Origin: Isoetes taiwanensis
Taxonomy: Eukaryota > Streptophyta > Lycopodiopsida > Isoetales > Isoetaceae
Reading direction: 5' to 3'
Assembly: GCA_021234155.1 (NCBI GenBank)
Contig: JAJEKV010000143.1
Span: 572,636 to 636,635, forward strand
Length of the DNA stretch: 64,000 nucleotides
The translations under genes and the position numbers were made by a program. Numbering within the stretch: position 1 is the stretch's first letter; each line of letters opens with the position of its first letter. Of this stretch, positions 55,401 through 64,000 are shown piece by piece. Below the pieces are notes generated by a model that ran no database searches, was not told the DNA's origin, and saw only the letters and a list, made by a program, of their open reading frames with translations.

Positions 55401-57825
55401 AACGATAAGGTGGCAACCCTAATCTTCGAAGATGACCGGTCCAACCAATAGCCAAGCTTCCTAGTGTCAAAATGCTCCGATATATTGAACAACCACACTA
55501 AATGACAACAAGTTACTAATACACTTCTTGTGTAAAGTCATGATCAATCTCGACCACATTGTACCCGGAACTCTTGAAGAGTATTCTTACATTTCGGTGA
55601 TAGAAAACTTCAACGCGGAGGTAACCTAGTCTCTTTGCTCGCAACTCACCCAAAAGATTACGAGATCTCTTTTATTATTCGAATCATCATATCAATAGTC
55701 AGAGCAATCCTTACGGCCAGGCGAAGTTGATGACAAGTCCTTCTTGGTCCAATCACTAAAAGCGCTCCCTAGCATTTACTCCAAGTTGAGGACCTCCAAG
55801 GAAGTGGGCCGGGGACTGATCTTTGTTAAATTGGTGGCGTCGAGGCACCATCCTGAAGCATTACAGCTATTCAAAGCACTTGTACTCTCTAGTGCACCAG
55901 TAGGGGTGCCAATGCGAGGAAAATCAGATCTTGAGAGACATTCTTACTATAAACCCGGAGGGTGCTCAAAGCGGGGATTGAGAAACTTCGGCGATTTCAA
56001 AAATTTACACTAGTGTCTTTAATGGCGAAGGGGAATACCTAATGTTGATGCACGAGTCCGTGTGGTGTTCTCGGCATGAAATCAATCTAATCAAAAATAA
56101 AAGAAGATTTAAGAAAACATTTTTCTACTTGAAATGACATGCAACAACTTATATTTCGAAGAAAAAATTTGTATTCTTGAATCAAGCTAGTATCGATATT
56201 TGCAACCCAAAATCTCTCTCGTTTATGCTTGAAGTTGAATCCATTTTTCTACATGCAAGATCATCGAAAACCTTGTAAACTATGCTCGTTCGCAAAGACA
56301 ATAAAAACTGTACAAATAGCTATTTAGAAGTAGAGCCTTAATAAAAATAGAGAATTTTGAGCACTGAGCTATTCCTCTGCTTCAATGATCGACATTTTGG
56401 ACTATTTGAATTTAAAAAAAGATATCATAAAATTTTTATCATGTCCTTATAAACAAATTCGATATTGGCAAAGCAGATATTGCATTCATCTCTCCATGTT
56501 CTATCTGCAAATATCTTACCTCTATCAGCTTTTGCCTAAAGAGCATACATATGCTGAAGCTTTCCGGCAAAAGACAACAAAAAATATTAGTTCAACGACT
56601 ATACGGCTAACTTTGAATATTCAGATTTTGAAACTGCTAACTCTCAACATATTTTCGATTCAACCTGATCTAAACAACAATCTTGACAACAAAAGATACA
56701 ATAAGTCTAGAATGAAGATAAATGCTATTAAAATGCTGTTCTTGCTTCACTAACCTCTAGCTTTAACACCACCTTCAGTGACAAAGGCTTGATTAACTTG
56801 CATTATGTAGCTACAACAGGCAACCCATGTAGACAAATTCACAATCTGTTGGATTTCTCTCCATTTTATGATGGAGTTCAGCTAGATTTGTTGTTAGATT
56901 TCTCTCCAGTTTATGATGGAGTTTAAAGCTAGACTTCCTTCAAAATCTAAAACCAAATCCATGGCCAGATTCTGCAAGGATTCATCGCCAAATTCCAACA
57001 GACAGCTTCATTGCTAGTATGTCTATGCATTCTACCGCACATATGCCCTGCCATTCGTCTGTGAAAAGGTTAGATCTAGCAATACAGGTAATTGTTATCC
57101 ATAATGCCAACTAAGTTAACTTGGAACTTGCATGCCATTCACAAAATACTCAAATATGCAATAATACCTCAATAATAAATATGTTTGGATACTCTATTTC
57201 TATTTGGAACTGCTTAAGATTTGAGTTTGACAAATGGGGTTGGGCATAACTAGAAGTAATTCAAAATCAATTTTTTCTGGAGATAGCGATTCATTAGAAG
57301 AGCAACTGCTGCTTGAAGAATACACAACCACTTCTTGAAGCCTAAGCGACACATTGAGCATTCCATGAGCTTTTCCAAAGGACCTAAAAACACTGAAAAG
57401 ATGCAAATTTTTGCCCTCTTATCAACATTGCATACTCTGAAAGATTTGACAGCAGGGCCATACAAATCAATTTGTGATGCAGCGAACCTCTATCTTCATC
57501 CGCATGCACGAATCCAGAAGTTAACAGAAGAAAACATGAGACACAAATCAAACTCCAGCATGAAGGTGTCTTGACGGTCTGGTTTATTGGATGGACTCGT
57601 CCGAAATAGAATAGGGCAATAGGAGTAAAAAATAAGAAGATTTGGATCGAAAGAACTATGAGGATTCAAAATTAACAAAGCCTACAGACATTGACTCGTC
57701 TCAGTCGCTCAAAGAATACAATGGATAGTGGATATGGTGGATGCCGGTTAGCCAGTTTGCACAGCAGTTGCCCAGCAACAGGGGCGACCGATAGTTTACA
57801 TGTTGCAGCAAGTTTGGAGAAGTTT
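55400..57825. other. No supported gene
   Basis: AT-rich DNA. An open frame at 56385-56753 (plus) is Ile/Leu/Lys-rich and without motif. A short duplicated phrase (atttctctcca.tttatgatggagttca/ttaaagctaga) occurs near 56850 and 56900. Confidence 0.4.
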
Positions 57826-57910
57826 TTGGCATATTCTAGGCATATGCTGGCATATACCAGAAATATGCCAAAAACCCACATGAGCAAGGGATTGCCCCTC
57901 TAAGGGCAAC
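57826..57910. repeat. Repeat shared with 41.38-41.45 kb
   Basis: Nested gcatatgctggcatata inverted words, then aaatatgccaaaaacccacatgagcaagggattgcccct, match the copy near 41.4 kb. An extra ctaagggcaaccc forms a small hairpin with ggattgcccctc at its end. Confidence 0.6.
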
Positions 57911-59770
57911 CCAAAACTTTACCACAAAAAAAAAACTATATTGTCACAGCTAATGCAGATCGACGTTATCTGCACTTTTTGTGTATACTTGCTTTTGTAG
58001 CACCACAAAATACATATGGATATAACTAATTCTTTAGTTTCACTACAATAAGAACGTGCGCACTTTGTATCAAGTCAAAACAAATACAAAACGCTTCAGT
58101 TTGCAAAAACTAATGCATGCAAATTATACACAATCAAGATTCTTTTAACATGGTTTTGGTCCTGTTACGTAGCCACAGCTTTGAACTTATGCTTGATCAT
58201 GCATAAATTTGATATTCCCAACCCGAACGTTTTGCTCGGTTACAAGTACACATGAACTCCAGCAGAGGAGCAAAGTAGGCTTGTTCATAGGTGCATTATT
58301 AAAAGAAACTGCATTATTAAAAGAATTCTGCCATGATTTTATTGTTGGATATGCACTCACAGACTGCATTTTGCATTATTTTTCTGCCATCATTTCAGCT
58401 ATCACTATTTTATCAGCAAAAGAGAAGCAAGAAAATTTTATCACTGAATGTAGTAGCAAGAAGAGTAGCACTATATGGGGCAGGATCAAGCATGCAGAGC
58501 ATAAGAGATGTAGGAGGCATAGCTCCATTGACTGTATGTGTTCTATAAATTATTCAAGCCAGCATACAAAAATTGTAATGTTTGCTAGACTCTACAACAA
58601 ACTTTCTGAAAGTACATAACCAGAATTGTAACTACACAATTGACCATAACTAATGAGCAATAAATGGAAATGCACCATAGAGGCCATTATAAGGATGAAT
58701 CAAGCTTGAAAACAGGTGATTATTGGATCTGGAAAGACACAACAATAGTTTTATATTTATATTTGAAGTAAGACCATAATGGTTATAACGTAAGAGAGAG
58801 CATAAAAGTTCACATCTATAATACATACCCAAAACTAAGTTCTCCACATATTTATCCTATCTGGAACCACCATCTCTATACTTTAAACTGTTTGCTAGAA
58901 CCTAATTCTGGAAATCTAGAGTCAAGTAATATCAAACTCTGTGAATTCTGACCACATCACAACAAATCTGACAAATGACATATTTTCTAGTAGCTTTACA
59001 ATAATGTAGTAGGTAAATAGTGCAAAATAAATGCAACTTTGAGGATCGTTGACTTCAAATACTGTCAACGATCCTCAAAGTACAATAACATCCTTTCATG
59101 AAAGAGTACAATAATGTTTGTTCAGACTGGATACTAACATCCACAAACATCATAATTTGAGCCTCTAGACAACTCACATAAGATAGCTAAAATCGTACCT
59201 GTCATATCTAAAATGACTTCTTATTATGGGTCATTAAAGGTCTGATATACATATTTGTTGCCTTTAACTATCGATATTTTGTCTTGAGATAACAATTCCA
59301 CAAGCCATATACTGTGTATGATATTATTAATCATATCAACAAGAAGAATTAGATAACATGAACAAGTTTTAAGATAATAACAACATATTAACTGAAACAT
59401 AGATTGTACCATGCATGTTACAATGAGTTGAGTCCAGGTATACATACATTAGTGTTTACTTCATGCAAGTTCTTGACTGTCTAAATAACCCTTAGCTATT
59501 GAAGATTATAAGAATTGTCCTTAGCTAATGAGGATTATAAGAACTGTGGAATATTGAAACTAAGCAAAAAAAATACATGTTATGTTGTCAAAGTTGTAGA
59601 TCATCATTCTGCAGTACTACAAACACCACCACTATGGATAATCTTTGCTCAGTTACATGTTTCCAACATTATCGCAGAATTCTAAACAAAACCCCTCTCC
59701 TGGACATCGTAAAACTTGGCCTTTGTAAAATACATTCACATTTTATTAATTTTTGAGCTTATGCTCAACA
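57911..59770 (+). other. Helitron interior upstream of the 59.8 kb end; no supported gene
   Basis: If the Helitron 3' end at 59802 is real, its body extends upstream through here, and its 5' end (TC after A) is not identified. Open frames at 58209-58619 lack motifs. A perfect 18 bp hairpin lies at 59036-59081. Confidence 0.35.
59036..59081. repeat. Perfect 18 bp inverted repeat
   Basis: ACTTTGAGGATCGTTGAC (59036-59053) and its exact reverse complement (59064-59081) flank a 10-base loop. Perfect pairing in AT-rich non-coding DNA suggests a recent fold-back or selection. Confidence 0.92.
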
Positions 59771-59774
59771 AAGA

Positions 59775-59802
59775 GCCCAGCAACACTGGGCACTTTCTCT
59801 AG
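59775..59802 (+). mobile_element. Helitron 3' terminus (plus strand)
   Basis: GCCCAG-caaca-CTGGGC (59775-59791), spacer ACTTTCT, CTAG (59799-59802), then T. Apart from the loop base and three spacer bases it equals the minus-strand end at 6420. The base after CTAG starts LINE ORF1 sequence, so this Helitron landed in a LINE. Confidence 0.7.
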
Positions 59803-60700
59803 TGTACCAATATTATTCTCCTGGCTTTACACCAGATATGGTTCGCGCATTAAAGATGCCTTACTGGTTCTCGTTACCTAATCTTCCTCCAGATCTAATG
59901 GCTCATCAATTCTAGTTGCAATTGCAACGGGACTTGGGGTTCATATCTCACACTCCATCATGAATGGTCCAAGAATTTGTGTTTCTATGCCAGTGGATTC
60001 GCCTTTACCATATTGTATAGTTGTGAAGAGCGGGCCTTGGTATAAAAAGCTGGATCTTAAGCTTCTGAATGGTCCAGAATTAGCGCGTCTATTTCATGAT
60101 AAGGAGGCTTTTGTTAGCTTTCGTCGAGGTACTCATGCATCTCAGGCATCTGTTCAACATTCTTCCCAGGTTCAAGCTCCCATTGTTACTTCTTCATCTA
60201 TTCATGATCAACCTTTATCGGTTGCTTTGCATTCCTCGGCTATGGAAGATGCTCTACATACAGTTCCGATGGTGTCACCCTTAGCACCATCAACTGCAGT
60301 TATAGTTCCTGCTATTCTCCACGATGTTGCTTCTGCCTCTCATGCTTCTGAGGTTGTTATGACTGATGGTCCTAATCTTCAGTGCGCTAAAGAGTCATGG
60401 CAACAGGTCAGTTGGAAGAAGGCAACGAGGAAGAAGTCTGTTATGTCATCTCATGAGGCTATCCTGCCTCGTACTATTCAGTGACATGATAATTTGATGT
60501 CCGTTGATGATCATCTCGATGATGCAGAACATGATGATTGTGATGAGGCTATTTAACGCCTCAAGGTGGCACAAGGAGTATGATTATATTCTGTGTATGG
60601 GTGGTTTTGCTTAGTGGACTATTTCATCCTCTAGGTTTTGGGTCCTATGTCACAGATCCCTTGTATGTATCTTGATTTTCCTTGATAATAGATTGTCGTC
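59803..60700 (+). mobile_element. LINE ORF1 fragment, 5'-truncated by the Helitron
   Basis: Just after the Helitron CTAG the plus strand reads GFTPDMVRALKMPYWFSLPNLPPD, the same segment as GFLPSKTSALRMPCWFALEDFP in the LINE at 61.8 kb. After a frame change, 59960-60484 gives NGPRICVSMPVDSPLPY, VVKSGPWYKKLDLKLLNGPE and a Ser/Pro/His-rich linker ending WQQVSWKKATRKK. This is the DUF4283-like RNA-binding region and basic tail of plant LINE ORF1. A 3'-end-like tail follows near 60.70 kb. Confidence 0.65.
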
Positions 60701-60849
60701 CTTCAAAAATTTTTGCTGAAAATATACTTGGGGGAGACGCCATGTGAGGCGCCGTCCGTCGTTTTTCTGTATGTCTTTCTCTTCGAGTGTCAGATTTGGA
60801 CAATTTTTAGTGCGTTGGAAAGCTCAGACTGTAAGCATTCCGTCGGTGT

Positions 60850-61417
60850 ATGGTATCAGGCAGCCCAACATCAGAATCTATGCCAGATTTGGGGTTTCCC
60901 ATTTCGTCCTTTATGGTTAACCCTGGTATGTCTCCCTTAGTTGTTATTTCTTACACACACGCTTCCATGGCTTTCTCTCTTACATTTTACGCCTCCCCTA
61001 TGCAATCTGGTGCTTCTGTAATTCCTCCTTCCTTGCTTGCTAACTCATATCTCAATCCTCTTGCTTCTGCATATCCTTCTGCTAGTGCATCCACTAATTT
61101 GCAACAATTTTTGCCTCTCACTGCTTCCTCATCTGCTGCTACCGTGGTCCTTGTTCTCTTATACATCCCAGTCCTCGTGCTTCCCATTTTCCATCTACCT
61201 CTGTTGGATTTTTGCCTTCTACTCCTTCCTCTTCTGCAGGTCTTCTGCCTGCTCCTGCTCCTTGGACCTCTAGTGGTACAATTGCTCGTGTGTCACGTGC
61301 ACGTTTTAGTGATTGGATAAAGCGTGATATGATGCTCTGCTCGTGTTACGGCTGTTGTGAATATCATGATGGAGAATAATAAGAAGTGTGTGTCTGCATA
61401 CCTGAAGAAGTTACAGG
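60850..61417 (+). other. Ser/Pro-rich leader region before the LINE ORF1
   Basis: 60850-61320 is open with a Ser/Ala/Leu-rich peptide (SASTNLQQFLPLTASSSAA). It probably is the N-terminal low-complexity part or 5' leader of the second LINE ORF1; a frame change near 61.3 kb separates it. Confidence 0.35.
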
Positions 61418-62597
61418 TTGTGGAAGATAAAGATGGACATTCAACTCCCTTCAGAGAGTGTCTTTTACAAGACTAATAAGTGCACTAACGCTTTCACACA
61501 GCCGGGACTTCCTGTGGTTAAGATTGATCACGGAGTATATTTACAGTATATTCAGAATTTTGTCTCTCATGCTGTTGTGTGTCACTTTACTGGTCAGTTT
61601 GTCGATCTTAGAAGGATGGGCTTTTGGTTAAAGCAGCATCTACAGAGATTGGGTTTACCCCAGCATGAGTCTATGAAGGTCCTTGATAAGCAAAATAATT
61701 ATTTCCCAATCATCTTTGGGTCTCCCATAGCAGTTGATAAGCTGGTGGAGCGGGGGGGTAGATCCTTTATGGGGGCACTATCTTTTGTATCAGATATACA
61801 CTCATGGCTTTTTGCCTAGCAAGACTAGTGCACTTCGAATGCCATGCTGGTTTGCCTTGGAAGATTTTCCTATTGAGTTGCAAGTTCCAGAGTTCTTGAT
61901 GGCTATTGCTAGTGGCTTGGGTCTCTATCTTGCTCACTCTATTGTGAATGGTCCTCATATTTGTGTCTCTCTTCCAGCTGATGCATCTCTCCCAAAATCT
62001 GTTGTGGTCAAAAGTGGTGCACTGTTCTTCAAATATGGTTTGTCGCTACTTAATGGTCCTGAACTTGCAGACGTGTTTCCTGATGCTGAGGCATTCTCTA
62101 GTTTTTGCATTAGAAGAACACCTCCCTTTGCCCCTGCAGCATCTGCAGCTCATGGCCAAGTGTCTCCATCTTCCTTTGATGCATCCCCAGTCTTGACAGC
62201 TTCGGGTTCTAGCCAGCCTGCTCCTGCTCCTGCTCCTGTGTCTATTCCTGTCCCTCTTTCTTCCTCTCCTCCCTCCTCCTCTGCATCCCAAGCTGCTCTT
62301 CCTGATGAGCAACGTGAGAAGCTTGCAGTCATTGCTCGGAAACAGAAACGTCTGGAAGCATCTCGAGGTGAGTGGTCCATCCCTCATATGAAGAGAGTTG
62401 CCCGTCGGAGAAACATTATTGCACCACAATCTCTTCCTATTGAGTGTGCTACTCCACCTGACCCAGCAGTGGCTATCATTGTTACAACCCTTCCTGCATC
62501 ATCTGGACTGACCTGGGCTGATCAGGTGGAAGTATCATCTGCTAGTAGTGACTCCATGGATTTGGAACACCGGCCACCAGACCCCCCTGCATTATGA
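61418..62597 (+). pseudogene. LINE ORF1 (RNA-binding chaperone), frameshifted
   Basis: Two overlapping frames (61418-61819 and 61734-62597) cover ORF1. The first has VVCHFTGQFVDLRRMGFWLK, a DUF4283-like start. The second has YQIYTHGFLPSKTSALRMP, CWFALEDFPIELQVPEF, IASGLGLYLAHSIVNGP, VVVKSGALFFKYGLSLLNGP, a Pro/Ser linker and a basic tail (REKLAVIARKQKRLEASRGE). ORF1 proteins bind LINE RNA and assist target-primed reverse transcription. A frame change near 61.75-61.8 kb breaks it. Its stop TGA overlaps the ORF2 ATG as ATGA (62594-62597). Confidence 0.75.
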
Positions 62598-63215
62598 AGC
62601 TGGTTTCCTGGAATGTTTAGAGTGTTGCTTCCTTCCCAACTAAAAGCAGCAGACTTTCCATGGCTCTTGCTAGGTTGAATTCAGATTTCTATTGTCTACA
62701 CGAGCACAAGGACGTGCAAAAGATAGCTTCTGTGGTAGGTAGGAAATATAACGTCTTGGTGGCTGCAGCAGACTCGGCAAAAGCGGGGGTCCTTACAACA
62801 TGGAGGCATGATATAGCAGTCACATTCACTCATGCTGACAGATTTGGTCGCTGGATCATTATCAAGTGGTTTGATAAGAGACAAGAATGGGAGCTAGTGA
62901 ATGTGTATGCGCACAATAGACCTCAAGACTTCAATATGGTGGAGTTGGAAATTATCGGCGTGGCAGAGGATCAGAAATCATGCACGGCTTTGAACGTGAA
63001 CAATGGCAATGCTTGATGCATGACTGTGGTTTGGTAGAGGTGGATGGCGATGGAACCTTCACTTGGTGCAATGGCTGGCTTGGAGCTGGTAGAGCATGTG
63101 CACGTCATGACAGGGGATATTATAATGCATTGGCAGTCACATGTTTGCATAATTTCTCTCGCCAAAACATGCAGCTTCATGCACAGTTCTGTAGATCTAA
63201 CAACACCTTCTAGAA
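62594..63215 (+). pseudogene. LINE ORF2 endonuclease domain, truncated
   Basis: Starts MKLVSWNV (ATG 62594), the N-terminus of apurinic-type LINE endonucleases, followed by a TAG at 62618-62620. It continues with LNSDFYCLHEHKD (the LQEHK box), AGVLTTWRHDIAV and LVNVYAHN, loses frame in the expected GDFN region, and gives GTFTWCNGW..GRACARHDR in the next frame. Reverse transcriptase is absent: the sequence stops within the endonuclease near 63.21 kb and enters a 113 bp direct repeat. The 3' truncation is unusual for LINEs, which normally lose their 5' ends, so a later deletion or rearrangement is likely. Confidence 0.75.
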
Positions 63216-63426
63216 TGAGAAGAACGATGCAAGTTCAAATATTGGTTAAAAGATAAAGATTGACATCTCGCTCTTAATTATGTCAATCTTTATCTTGCAG
63301 GCCCAAACATCAGCAGCTTCATGCACAGTTCTGTAGATCTAACAACACCTTCTAGAATGAGAAGAACGATGCAAGTTCAAATATTGATTAAAAGATAAAG
63401 ATTGACATCTCGCTCTTAATTATGTC
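63171..63426. repeat. 113 bp direct repeat with a 17 bp hairpin between copies
   Basis: gcagcttcatgcacagttct... begins at 63171 and again at 63313 (142 bp apart), nearly identical over ~113 bp. After the first copy, AAGATAAAGATTGACAT (63250-63266) is followed by its exact reverse complement (63280-63296). The second copy keeps only the left arm. Confidence 0.92.
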
Positions 63427-63429
63427 CGA

Positions 63430-64000
63430 CCAATACAAATTAAAAGACATAGAAAAGGAAGGAGAATTGAGAAACTTACTTAATATTGTCACTGAAAGAG
63501 AACAATATGGAAGTTGATATCTCAGAGGCATCTTCATAAGCATGGTCCTTCTAGCAAATCAATGTAATCATGGAAAGGAGTCTGCTTGTTGCCACAACCA
63601 ATGAAATATAGTTAGAAACATGTTAGCAAGCAAGAATGAACAGAATCGTCCTTGCCAAAAAGAGACTACCTTTGTAAATAGATTAATGGAAATCATATTA
63701 GTTGATGCATGCTTCACTTTGCCCTTGTGGTAAAAAAATCAAGCCCAGATCAATAAAAGCCCATTTAAACAAATTTAAAGAGTTGCATAGGCACATATGA
63801 GCAAATCCAAACCTCATTGTAGAGGCACCATAAATGAAAGCCTCAAACTATCAAAATGATTAGAAGGCGTACTGCCGGCAAATATCTACTACACCCAAAA
63901 ATCGCCTTCCTGAAGAGAACAATAGCCAAAATTTGAAAAAAGGTGGAGGAAGCCAGCACTGAAGAAGGTAACACAATTCGCCCATAATCATCTCTATCCT
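63430..64000. other. No supported gene
   Basis: AT-rich non-coding DNA to the window edge. No motif recognised. Confidence 0.4.

Noticed and set aside
56385-56753. 122-codon ORF
   Set aside because: Ile/Leu/Lys/Asn-rich translation of AT-rich DNA without a recognisable motif.

Overview
The window looks like nuclear DNA of a land plant, rich in transposons. Evidence: AT-rich spacers, genes split by GT-AG introns, fragments of plant gene families (an NPH3/RPT2-type BTB protein, topoisomerase 3-beta), a plant-type primer-binding site for initiator tRNA-Met, and Ty3/gypsy, PIF/Harbinger, L1-type LINE, hAT-like and Helitron remnants. I cannot name the species. A seed-free plant (fern, lycophyte or bryophyte) is a guess from the RNase-inhibitor-type LRR gene and the repeat mix. 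No search could be run, so every family call rests on motifs read by eye.

Layout. 0-11 kb: mostly non-coding DNA with tRNA-like (SINE-type) pieces, a 3 x 49 bp tandem array and a reverse-strand Helitron whose 3' end is at 6420, carrying exon-like gene scraps. 11.3-11.7 kb: a gypsy integrase scrap. 12.0-13.1 kb: a three-exon BAH-like gene with an E2F-type site upstream. 13.3-18.9 kb: the most unusual unit, on the minus strand. It has a truncated LTR, a tRNA-Met primer site, and two separate transcription units, each with its own TATA box and upstream tandem ~205-214 bp repeats built round a 73 bp imperfect palindrome. The first unit encodes a decayed protein that begins with a histone H3 N-terminal tail and ends with a complete H3/CENH3-type histone fold; the second encodes an unrecognised acidic protein. 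18.9-23.2 kb: a mutated gypsy gag-pol on the same strand, joined to that LTR. 23.6-25.7 kb: a broken PIF/Harbinger element.

26-39 kb is nearly gene-free, with LINE tails and a dispersed repeat family. 39.3-41.1 kb holds topoisomerase 3-beta and NPH3-like pseudogene fragments. 41.7-43.3 kb is an LRR gene bracketed by strong palindromes. 46.2 kb has a triple RY-motif plus TATA box. 47.69-48.36 kb is a cleanly bounded hAT-like MITE with an 8 bp target duplication. 50-63.3 kb is dominated by LINEs on both strands, one of them broken by a second Helitron 3' end at 59.8 kb.

The candidate new system is the histone-carrying LTR element: a mobile unit that seems to have captured an H3-family gene and driven it from its own internal promoter beside a second promoter-ORF module. 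This copy is dead (an early nonsense codon and two apparent frameshifts), but its architecture predicts intact relatives elsewhere in the genome.
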